A stretch of 64,000 nucleotides of DNA from Paratrimastix pyriformis (Eukaryota > Preaxostyla > Paratrimastigidae): NCBI GenBank assembly GCA_027972325.1, contig JAPMOS010000013.1:392501-456500 (forward strand), read 5' to 3'. Shown piece by piece: positions 1 through 10,721 of the stretch. Position 1 is the first letter of the stretch; the number at the start of each line of letters is the position of its first letter. Both the position numbers and the translations under genes were made by a program. Under the pieces are notes generated by a model that saw nothing but the letters and a program-made list of their open reading frames with translations, searched no databases and was not told where the DNA came from.

Positions 1-1846
1 CCCCCCCCCAGGCGGCCTCGGACATCCGGGGCTGAGCCGGCTTGACGGCCCAGCAGCGCCAGTTCCTGGACATCCAGAAGGTCATGAGCAGCACCCGGCC
101 CCAGCACGCCAAGAAGGTCCCGCCTCGCCCTCGCCCAGCCATCCGCCCAGCCCTCCGCCCATCCGCTCCCCCGGGGTGATCACCGGTTGTCCCCGTCTGT
201 CTTCTTGGCTGGGCTACTGGCAGGTGCCCACCCGGTGGGTGCCGCTGATCTGCTACCGGATCGTCGACCACCTGGCCTTCGAGCCGGTCATGACCCTGGT
301 CATCGTCGCCAACGCGGCCGTCTTCTGCATGAACTACTACGGCCAGCCCGACACGGTCCGCACGGCACAGGCCACCGCCCCCCCCCCCCCCCCCCCCCCC
401 CCCTGCCCCCCTGCCCGGCCCTGTCCGCCCCATCGATGCCCCAAAGCAAGCCCCGCTTCATCGCTCCCCTCTCGCGGTCCCGGGTGATGTGTGGTGGCGG
501 CGGCGGCGACGCACAGTATGCGATTGCGCTGGACGTGCTGAGCTACGTCTTCATGGGGATCTTCGCCCTGGAGGCGCTGCTGAAGATCGTGGGGCTGGGC
601 CCGCAGCTCTACTTCCACAACGGCTGGGACATCTTCGACTTCGCCCTGGTGGTGGTCTCGATCGTGTCCACCTTCACCCCCGTCCGCGCGCCCTTCCTTG
701 CCACCCGCCCTCCCTCGTTGCCTCCTTGGCCACCACCCGGCCCGCACCCTGTCCGGCTCCGTCCTGATGTCTGCCCGCCTGCTGGGCCCCCCGGGGCGGG
801 CAGATCGGCACGGTGGCCTCGGTCTTCCGGCTGCTGCGCATCTTCCGGCTGCTGCGGCTGCTGCGTGCGCTGCGCGGGATCCGGATCCTGGTGGGCTCGC
901 TGGTGCTGGTGATCCCCTCCTTCGCGGCCGTGGGGGCCCTGCTGCTGCTGCTGTTCTTCATCTACGGGGTGGCCGGGGTCAAGCTCTTCGGCACCGTCCG
1001 CCGGCAGGGCGAGCTGACCGCCTCGACCTTCTCCCACTTCGCCAACTTCGGCACGAGCTTCCTGGAGGTGGTCAGCGCCCTGACGGGCGAGCGCTGGAAC
1101 GCGGTCATGCGCTCGGTGGCCCTGTCCCCGCCCGACTGCACCCCCGACCTCGACTGCGGCAACGCCACCCTCGCGTACATCTTCTGGTATTCCTTCGAGC
1201 TCATCTGCGCTCGGGTTCGCCTGGCCGCCTTCCCCCCGCCCGCCACGCTCCCAGCCCCGAGGCCCGCCCCCCTCACATGCTCTTGCCTGGGTTGGATGGG
1301 CTGGGTGGGTGGGTGGGTGGGGCCGGGGCGCCCGCAGGTGATCTTCAACCTGTTCACGGCGGTCCTGGTGGACAGCACCCAGAACGCCCTGACCGAGGAG
1401 GGCCGCCCCATCACCGTCCGCGACTTCGAGGCCTTCGCCGACGACTGGGCCCGCATCGACATCAACGTCCGCCCGCCCCCCCGCCATGCCTTCCGCCTCC
1501 CGCCCCACCAGCGCAGACCCGGCCGTCATCTGTTTGCGGTGGTTTGTGGTCACCGCTGCGTGCGGCTTTTGGTGTGGGGCAGGCCCGGGGCAAGATGAAG
1601 GGGACCCGGCTGCCGCTGCTGCTGCAGTACGTGCCGCCCCCGCTGGGCTACCGGGACCTGCCCAAGTCCCAGCTGCTGCGCAAGATCTGGTCGCTGAACA
1701 TCCCCGTCGACAAGGACGGCTACATCACATTCCGTGACACCCTCATCGCCCTCACCTGCGACTGCCTCAAGGTCCCACCCAGTGCCCGCTGCTGCCCCCT
1801 GCGGTGCCCTCCTGGCTGTGGGTCGCTTGGGACCCCTCTGATCTCG

Positions 1847-1886
<40 letters not shown>

Positions 1887-3323
1887 GCCCTCGGGGTGCG
1901 CAGGTTGTCCCAGCGGAGCTCGAGGTTGCCCTGGCGGACCTGCTGCCGCGCCTGTTCACCCGGAAGCAGCCCAAGGACGCGGTCCCCCTCCGCGAGGTGG
2001 CCGCCGCCATCACCATCGAGGTCCGGCCTTCCGCCGCCGCCTCGGCCTCCGTCCACACCCACCCACCCGCCCACCCATCCGCCCACCCTCATCGCCCTGT
2101 GTGCCCGTCACCTCGCCGGCCCCCAGAGAGCCTATCGGTCGTGGGCCTCGAGGCGGCGGCGGGTGGGCGTTCGGGCGCCCAAATTCCTCCGGCTGAAGGA
2201 CGGCTCGCTGGAGGTGCACGCCCAGGACGGGGCCAGCCGGACCCTCGCCACACAGACCACCGACCGCTCGGGTGATGGCCCGCCCGCACCGGGGGGTGAC
2301 GCCCAAGCGGCCCGGGGCTTGGACGAGTGGATGGACTGTCTGCACCGCCTGAGGGAGGTGGCCGCGGCGGCCCCGGTGGGGCCCCAGGACGTGCAGCGGA
2401 TCCGGGACGAGGTCCCGGCCCTCATGGAGGCCCTCGCCAGGGCCGCCGCCGCCGCCGCCCCGCAGCAGCAGCAGCAGCAGCAGCAGGCTGCCCCGGGCAG
2501 TCCGGCCCTCTCGGAGCAGGCCTCCGCCTGGACGGCCCCCGTCCTCGGGGCGGGCATGGGTGGGGCCGAGGGGACCCGGGGCCCGGATGCCGAGGGCGGC
2601 TCGCTCCCGACCCCCCCGACCATCGTCAAGCGGGTTTCCTTTGGCGAGGCCCTCGCGCCCCCTCTGCCGCTCCCGCCTCCTGTCCTCCGCAGTCTGACAT
2701 CACCCGCCATCATACCGTCAGCCCCTGGGCCCGGCCCGAGGTGCGTGCCGCCCAGCCCGCGCCGCCCCGCAGCCGCCCCGCCGGTTTCCCCCAGGACGGT
2801 ATCCCCCAGGACGGTATCACCCAGGACGGTATCACCCAGGACGGTATCCCCCAGAGTGTTCTCCCCCGGGTCGGCACCCCCCAGGACGCACTCCCCCGGG
2901 ACGGTATCTCCCAGGACGGGGTCCCCCAGGGGGGTCTCTCCTGTGCCCATCCGATGGGTGGCTGCAGGTCGCTCGCCACGGCCGCCGTCCCCCCTCGGCC
3001 GCGGCCCGCAGGCCCCAGCGGCCTTCCCGCCACCCTTCCACCCGACCCCCTCGCCTTCCCCTTCCGGGCGGCTGCTGGGGTCCCCTTCGACCATGCCCCT
3101 CTCCCCCCCTCCCTTCGTTGGGGCACCTCCGGCTGCCCCCACCGCCTCCTTGCCCCCCACGAATCCATCCCTCCCCGAGGCTGTCTCGGCCTCGGATCTC
3201 CCTTTCATCCCCTGCCTGGAACCGAGCCCCGTTGGGGTCGAGGTCGGGGAAACTCCCCTGCGCGATTCCGGGGTCGGCGGCCCACCGCCAGCCCAGCCCC
3301 TCGAGCCTTCGCCTCGCCAATGA
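1..3323 (+). CDS. Voltage-gated calcium channel-like alpha subunit, 3' part (domain IV and C-terminal tail)
   Basis: Multi-exon gene cut by the left edge. The first visible exon (about 37-115) reads as a III-IV linker (GLTAQQRQFLDIQK), as in four-domain Cav/Nav channels. Then come S1 (about 222-347), S2-S3 (520-680, NGWDIFDFALVVVSIVS), an S4 voltage sensor with repeated arginines (810-880, FRLLRIFRLLRLLRALRGIR), S5, a pore loop with TGERWN holding the selectivity Glu (about 1080-1100), and S6 (1160-1210 and 1339-1400). After S6 is a GPHH/EF-hand-like region (1410-1470, 1590-1770, PPLGYRDLPKSQLL) and an IQ-like helix (QRAYRSWASRRRR, about 2128), typical of Cav tails. The rest is a Pro/Ser-rich tail with a polyGln tract (2462-2487) and PRTVSP repeats, ending in TGA at 3321. 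Role: calcium or cation entry at a membrane. The family is confident from the tail; ion selectivity cannot be judged from one domain. Confidence 0.85.
378..403 (+). repeat. Poly-C run in channel intron
   Basis: Twenty-six consecutive C in the intron after the S1 exon, on the transcript strand upstream of the 3' splice site. Confidence 0.9.
1847..1884 (+). repeat. Poly-C run in channel intron
   Basis: Thirty-eight consecutive C shortly before the acceptor at about 1903 (GTGCGCAG), where a polypyrimidine tract would be expected. Confidence 0.9.
2786..2940 (+). repeat. 15-bp coding repeat encoding PRTVSP-like units
   Basis: About ten imperfect copies of a 15-bp unit (CCCCCAGGACGGTAT) in the last exon of the channel gene. 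In frame it encodes VSPRT units (PRTVSPRTVSP), a run of Thr/Ser-Pro sites in the cytoplasmic tail. The 15-bp period keeps the frame. Confidence 0.85.
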
Positions 3324-3598
3324 CGGTTTCCTTCCTCCTTTTATCGGCTCTCTGCTCTGTTTTGTTTTTGTTTTCTCTCCCTCGGTTGCGGATTGTTATC
3401 GGGCGGTTGTTTGCGTTCTGAGCGATCGTTTTTGTCTCCCCCCAACAGTGGTCCGCGGTTCGTCGTCTTCCCCGTGACGGTCCGGCTCGCCAGCTCGGCA
3501 CCCATTTCTTCGAGTCCCCTGCGCGTATTCCGGCGGATGAGTTGACCGAGCCTCGGGGTGATACTCGTTTCGTTCTCTGTTGATCCCTCGTTTGTTCA
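3324..3598. other. Intergenic spacer between channel and SAM/CSD genes
   Basis: Head-to-tail spacer of 275 bp. It is T-richer than the flanking exons (for example TTTTGTTTTTGTTTT near 3360) and presumably holds the 3' end of the channel transcript and the promoter of the next gene. I see no TATA box or canonical AATAAA. Confidence 0.5.
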
Positions 3599-6500
3599 AT
3601 GACAACCCGTGGCTGGGGCACTGCAGAGGTGTCCCAATGGCTAGATTCGATCGGTTTTCAAAAATTTTCAAAAATTTTCGCAGAGGCCGGCATTGATGGA
3701 GATGCTTTGCCCGAGTTGGCTACTGACGAGGGCTCATTGGTATCTTTAATTCCTGTTCTCGGAGACCGCCTCAAGTTTAAGAAAAGACTCAGAGATCTGA
3801 TTGATCCCCAGCAAAGCCAAAGTCCTTCCCCTCCCCCACAGTCCTCCCCTCCACCAGCCGCTGCTCCTGCCCCGGTCTGTGTTCGAGTTTTCGTGCACAC
3901 AGCTGACAGAGTCCTCTCCAGCCCGGTTGGAACCCTGCCCAGTCACAATTCTATGGATATCTTCCACCCGGTCAATTTCCGCTTTACCAGAGGCCTATGA
4001 ACGCCTCTGGAAACCCCGGAAGCTTTATCCCAGGGTATCCACAATGGCCGATGCAACCCTTCCAATATTATAGAATGCAACAGGCACAACAACAGCAGTT
4101 GGCACAGCAGACCCAGCAGGCTCAGCCCCAACCTCTATCAGGATCGGCGCAACAACAGCAGCCACTGGTACAACAACAGCAGGGACAGCCACTGCAGGCA
4201 CAACAGCCCGTACTGCCGGGGCAAAACGCGCAGCAGGCACAGCAACTACAGCAACTACAGCAACTACAACTGCAGCAGCAGCAACAACAACAACTACAGC
4301 AGCAGCAACTACAACAGCAGCAACTACAACAACATCAACAACAACAGCAACAACAACAGCCAGTACAACAACAACAACAGCCAGTACAACGGCCACCCGC
4401 AGGAGGGTTCTCCGAGGCTGATCTGGCCCAGCAGCTGGCCCAGGCGGCCGCCCTCTCCGCCCCCACGGCCCCCCAGGCTTCCGCCCCCAAGCCGAACGAC
4501 CTGTCCAACGACGAGGCCCCCCCCAACGAGCCCGAAGATCTTTCCGACTCGGACAGCGTCGTCCAGCACACCGATGCGGCCCCAACGCCCCAGACCGCCG
4601 TGGCCCAAGAGCCCCAACTGCAGGAAGGGGAGGCTCAGGAAGGGGAGGCCCAGGACGAGGAGCCCCAGGACGAGGAGGCCCAGGAAGGGGAGGCCCAGGA
4701 AGAGGCCCAGGAAGAGGCTGTGGTTCCCAACGAGGCTCCTTCCGCCCCGCCCCCGCCCCGCCCCGCCCCGCCCCGCCCCGCCCCGCCCCGCCCCGCCCCC
4801 GCCCCGCCCATCGCCCCGCCGCCCCCATGACCGCAAGCGTTGCCGAATCCCCTGCCCCGCCGCCCCGGCCAGCAACGAGGTGGTCACCATCGGAGCCGTG
4901 GCTGCAGCCCGGCGGATCCGGGGGCGGGTCATCCGGATCGCCGACCGGCTCTACCTCATCCAGGTCAGCCCCCCCCCCCCCGCCCATCCCGCGTCTGCCC
5001 GCCCCGGCCCGGCCCTCACCCCTCCGACCCCGATCCCCGATCCCCGGTCCCCTATCCAGCCCATCCGGCCGGCCCCTTCGCCCCCGCGGTTTGGGGAGGC
5101 TGCCCCCGAGCGCCGCTACTACGAGCCCTGCGACCCTGGTCCGCTTCTGCTTCCCCAAAGCCGCGCCGCCGGCCCTTCGAGCCCATTCCCAACTCACGCG
5201 GGGATCGTCCTCCCCGCCCCTCCCACCCTCGCTCCTCTCCTGCCGCGCAGAGGGCACCATCTGCCTGTACAGCCCCAAGGACGACGAGCAGCCCGCGGAG
5301 CCGGTGCTGGTTGCGAGCGTGGTCGAGTTCGGCCTGGAGCAGGCCCAGCCCAGCGACATCGAGACCGCCAGCGCCCGGCTGACCTTCGCCGCACAGGCGC
5401 TCCCCTCGGGCCACTTCGCCCTCGAGTGGGCCAGGGATGTGGTCCGCCCCCGCCCCCGCCCCCGCCCCCGCCCCCTGTCGCACCCCTGCACCTGCAGTGC
5501 CCGTGCCCTCCTGGCCCCCCCGGCGCCTTCTCACGGCCCCCCGATCGGCGCGCTGCAGGTGGTCAAGGTGCCCCGGGAGGCCCAGACCAAGCTCTACCAG
5601 GTGGGCCAGCCCTACCAAGGTCGCCTCGCGGCCCCGCCCAACATGTACATGCCGCCCAACATGTACATGCCGCCCAACATGTACATGCCGCCCAACATGT
5701 ACATGCCGCCCAACAGGCACATGCCGCCCAACAGGCACATGCCGCCCAACAGGCACATGCCGCCCAACAGGCACATGCCGCCCAACAGGCACATGCCGCC
5801 CAACAGGCACATGCCGCCCAACAGGCACATGCCGCCCAACAGGCACATGCCGCCCAACAGGCACATGCCGCCCAACATGTACATGCCGCCCAACAGGCAC
5901 ATGCCGCCCAACAGGCACATGCCGCCCAACATGTACATGCCGCCCAACAGGCACATGCCGCCCAACAGGCACATGCATCCGCATTCGCTCACCGCCCGGC
6001 ATCGCCTCGTCCCCCCCTGCCGGCCGGCGGGCCCCACAGGTTATGTCTATCGGGTGATCGGCGCCAACCGGTGGATCCGCGAGTTCCACTCGGGCATCGG
6101 TCCGCCAGAGGCTCCCTCCGTCCCTCCCCTCGGCCCTCGGGCCCCGCCATCATCCCATCCGCCCCATCGTTTCTGCGCGGGCTTGGGGGTTCCCGTGTTC
6201 CCGCAGAGGCCTACTATAACGGGGAGCTCGACCTGCCGCCCTACGTGGGCGACGTGGTCAGCATCGAGGGCCGCTGGCTGGGGGGCCGCCCTCAGGCCGC
6301 CCGGCTGCGGATCCTCGAGCGGCGCGGCGGCCGCTGGGACTACGGGCTGCTGATATGCTACAACCCCATCACGGGCGAGGTCCGCCGCCGGCCCCCACCC
6401 TGCCCATCAGCCATCCACCCGCCCATCCGCCGCCGCCGCCGCCGCTGAGCTGAGCGGACCGGGACCGGGACCGGGACCTGACCGACCCTGACCCTGACCC

Positions 6501-6981
6501 TGACCCTGACCCGCCATGTGCATGCAGGGCTACGTGCAAAGCTTGACCAACCGCCAGGTGCTGCTGCTGCTGCGGCCCCACTCGGAGGACCCCCTGCCGG
6601 GGCCCACCCAGGAGGCCTTCGCCAGCCCGGCCACCGTGGAGCAGCTCCTCAGGGGCCAGCTGGCCCTGCACTACTCCCAGGTGGTCCGCACACGGCCCCG
6701 GCACCCGTCCCCCATGGGCAGAGTGGGTCCTCATGACGCCGGTGCTGCTCTGGGCGCCGTCCCGCCCTCCTCATCGCTCTGGTGGGCGCTGGGTATGGGG
6801 TTGGATGTTGGATTGGGTTGGGGTTGGGGTTGGGGTTGGGGTTGGGGTTGGGGTTGGGTTGGTGCAGATCGAGCCCATGACCCGGGTGCCGCAGCCCCAC
6901 CAGGGCCAATGGTGCTGCGCCCAGGTGGAGATCGTGCCCCGCCCCCTCGACGACGCCATGCTCGCCCAGTGCCTGGTCAGC

Positions 6982-7013
<32 letters not shown>

Positions 7014-8229
7014 CCCGCCCGCCCGACCCTGCTGAGACTCCCCGCCCATCATCGTCCGCTCGCCGGCCGCCATTGCCCCACAGGGCGCCATGGAGCCCCT
7101 CGACTCGGACGCGCCCTACTTCGGCTCATACCGCCACTCCTCCGGTCCGCCCTGCCCCTCCCGTCCCATCGCCCGTGGCGGCGTCCGTCCGGCGACCTCA
7201 GCTGACCCTGGCCGCCCTCTGTCCGCGACGCAGCGGCGCCCCGTGAGGAGGCCCCGGCGGTCGTGACGGCTGAGCTGGTGGCCAAGCAGTGCCGGGGCGT
7301 GGTCTACCACGTGTCGGCCGACAAGGGCATCTTCTTCGTCCACCCCAAGCGGCGCGACCCGGCCACCCAGAAGATTGTCCTCGAGTCCGCCCCGCCTGCC
7401 ACGGCCCTCCCCTGCCTGCCGCACCCACCCGGCCCCGACGCCCGCCCTGCCCGCCACGCCATGCGGTCCCATTCACCACCCCGCGCCATGCGGTCCCATT
7501 CACCACCCCGCGCCCGTCTGCTGCCGCTGCCGCTGCCGCTGCTCGCCACCGGCCACTGGCCCCGGGTTGGGCAGCCCGATCGACGTGTTCTGCCACATCA
7601 GCGACTGCGAGGACGGCCAGCTGCCCGCCTTCAACGCCGAGGTCGAGCTGGACTACGCCCGGGCCACCCAGGGCCGTTACGTGGGCCGCTACCAGGGCCG
7701 CAACGTGCGGCCCGTCACCAAGGGCCCCAAGGGCCCAAAACCCGCGGCGGCCGTCCCCATCGGTCGGTGTGGCCTCCCTTCCCCGCTCGCTTCGGCAATG
7801 GGTTCTCTCACCATCGCCTTTGGGTCCCTGGCTCGGCCTCACCATCATCGCCTTTGCCTTTGGGTCCCTGGCTCGGCTCGGCCTCTGCAGCCCCTGGAGC
7901 GAGCGCGGGGCCGCTCCGCACTGGGATCTCCTTCGCCGCGGCCGCCATCGGGCTGACCGCCCCGCCCGTCGGTGCCACGCCCCCCCCGGCCGCCCCGGTT
8001 CGATGGCGCCCCACCCTCCCTCCACCTCCCGCCCTCCGGCCCTTTTGCGCTGCTCATGCACTCTGCCCCCCCCACCCCCCCCCCCCCCTCCGGCCCTCCG
8101 GCCCTCCTGCGCTGCTCACTCTCTGCGCTCTGCCTGCCTGCTGGGCTTTGGTGGGGGTCGCAGAAGGCCACGATGAGCCCCGCCACGGCGGCCAACTTCC
8201 CGCCCCTGCCCAGCAGACCCCGCAAGTAA
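3599..8229 (+). CDS. SAM-domain, Gln-rich, cold-shock-domain-like (UNR/CSDE1-like) protein
   Basis: ATG at 3599 opens a SAM domain (about residues 1-70, WGTAEVSQWLDSIGFQKF ... LKFKKRLRDLI). A phase-0 intron 3875-3990 (GTCTGTGTTC...CTTTACCAG) joins it to a Gln-rich stretch (3991-4440) and an acidic Glu/Gln region (4590-4730). Downstream short exons carry beta-strand repeats that look like divergent cold-shock domains: about 4871-4962 (RGRVIRIADRLYLIQ), 5250-5445, 6040-6100 with 6208-6390, 6530-6680, 6868-6980. The clearest is 7240-7740, RGVVYHVSADKGIFFVHP followed by DVFCHISD, an RNP2-like motif. The last exon ends ANFPPLPSRPRK then TAA at 8227. Likely an RNA-binding regulator. That 3599 and 8229 belong to one transcript is inferred: the junction at about 4740-4870 lacks an obvious GT donor, so two genes remain possible. 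Confidence 0.65.
4744..4819 (+). repeat. CCCCG/CCCGC low-complexity tract
   Basis: CCCCGCCCCGCC repeats between the acidic region and the first CSD-like exon, probably intronic since the reading frame changes across it. Confidence 0.7.
5636..5976 (+). repeat. 18-bp minisatellite, about 19 copies
   Basis: Tandem copies of an 18-mer, ATGCCGCCCAACAGGCAC, with ATGTACATG variants at the left end and two later positions. It sits between a donor-like AAG|GTCGCC (about 5619) and an acceptor CCCCACAG (about 6039). It is probably intronic, although the 18-bp period leaves long frames open, including one encoding PPNRHM. Confidence 0.9.
6486..6510 (+). repeat. ACCCTG hexamer run containing repeated CTGAC
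   Basis: Four copies of ACCCTG about 20 bp upstream of an intron acceptor (CATGCAG at about 6528). Each copy contains CTGAC, matching a common branch-point consensus. Confidence 0.75.
6813..6862 (+). repeat. TTGGGG hexamer run (telomere-like) in intron
   Basis: About eight copies of TTGGGG directly before an acceptor (GGTGCAG|ATC at about 6869). It matches the Tetrahymena-type telomeric unit but lies within a gene intron. Confidence 0.9.
6983..7012 (+). repeat. Poly-C run in intron
   Basis: Thirty C on the transcript strand in an intron of the SAM/CSD gene, followed by CGCCCGCCCGCCC and an acceptor near 7083. Confidence 0.9.
7456..7512 (+). repeat. Duplicated 27-bp unit in intron
   Basis: Two near-perfect direct copies beginning CCATGCGGTCCCATTCACC, in the intron between the two halves of the C-terminal cold-shock-like domain. 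Confidence 0.75.
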
Positions 8230-8270
8230 CCGGCCCATCCGTGGGTGGGGCCCGTCCCACGAGGAGGGAC

Positions 8271-8453
8271 GCCCTCGCCCTCGCCCTCGCCCTCGCCCTC
8301 GCCCTCGCCCTCGCCCTCGCCCTCGCCCTCGCCCTCGCCCTCGCCCTCGCCCTCGCCCTCGCCCTCGCCCTCGCCCTCGCCCTCGCCCTCGCCCTCGCCC
8401 TCGCCCTCGCCCTCGCCCTCGCCCTCGCCCTCGCCCTCGCCCTCGCCCTCGCC
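8271..8453 (+). repeat. GCCCTC hexamer array, about 30 copies
   Basis: Near-perfect (GCCCTC)n about 40 bp after the stop of the SAM/CSD gene, so in its 3' UTR or flank. Confidence 0.95.
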
Positions 8454-9165
8454 TCCAGCCCCCGCTGAACATTGAGCGGCTCGTGGGGCGCCACCATCTT
8501 GTTGTGGGAGAGGACGGGTGGGACGGGGATGGGACGGGATGGGACGGGATGGCGGGGGGGCGGAGACGTTACACAGAGGGCTTTCGAGGCCCGACGACCC
8601 AACGAGCGCGGGCGACGATGGGGATGGGATGGGGATGGGGATTGAAGAGCGAGCCACAAAAGGGCCGGGGAGGAGGGGAGGAGGCGAGGCGGGGGGGGCC
8701 AGCCGGCGCCCAAGCGACCGCCCGATGAAGATGATGAAGGGACATCGATACCTCGCGGCCTCGGTCCCGGCCAGCGCAGCAGCAGCATGTGCCAAACGAA
8801 CGAACGGGGCGCCCAGCAGGCGCCGTCACGAGGCACGGGCACAGGCGCGGCGCCACGAAGAAGCAAACAAACCAAAATATGCACAAGCCGATGCGCCTTG
8901 GGGGATGCGGATGGGGTGAGGAGGAGGGGGTGACGAGGGGGATGGCGAGGGCGAGGGCGCAGAAGCGAGAAGGGGCTGGAGGGCAGTGCCGCAGGGCACC
9001 CTCTCCAAACAGGCGCGCACGGCGCAGCGAGCAATGCGAATGCAAAAACAGTCCCAACAGCGGCAGCCAAAGGGATGGGGAGGGGGGATGGAGAGGAGGG
9101 AGCAGGGGGGGGGAGGGAGGGGGGGGCTCAAAAACGGCTGCCACGTCGACCCGGTCAGAGAAAAC

Positions 9166-10293
<1,128 letters not shown>

Positions 10294-10684
10294 TCATTGG
10301 GCCACCTCGGGGCAGGTGGTGGTGCCGCGGCGGTAGGGGTCCCCGCAGGCGATGGAGAGCTCGCAGATGGTGCGCAGGATGGAATGGCACGAGAAGGGCG
10401 AGGCGTCCCCGTAGCAGTGGATGTTCTGCATGGTCCCGGTGGGCTCGCCGATCCGCGGCACCAGGTCGCCGTCGGGGACGACCGTGAAGAGGTTCCGCTC
10501 GACGGCCGTCGGGGGCAGGTCCAGCTTGTCCACCAGGTCGCCGATCCCGGGGCCAGAGAAGGCCACCGCGGCCGTGCCCGTCGAGGCGGCGAGGATCTTG
10601 GCGATGCCTCCTGCGCGCCCCCCAGGGTGGCCGGGAGGGAGGGAGGGAAGGAATGCGGGTGAGGGGTGCTGAGGCGGGTGCTGT

Positions 10685-10721
<37 letters not shown>

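Noticed and set aside
8245-8475. Ser-Pro or Arg-Gly repeat proteins
   Set aside because: Frames of the GCCCTC hexamer array beyond the stop of the SAM/CSD gene; no conserved sequence on either side.
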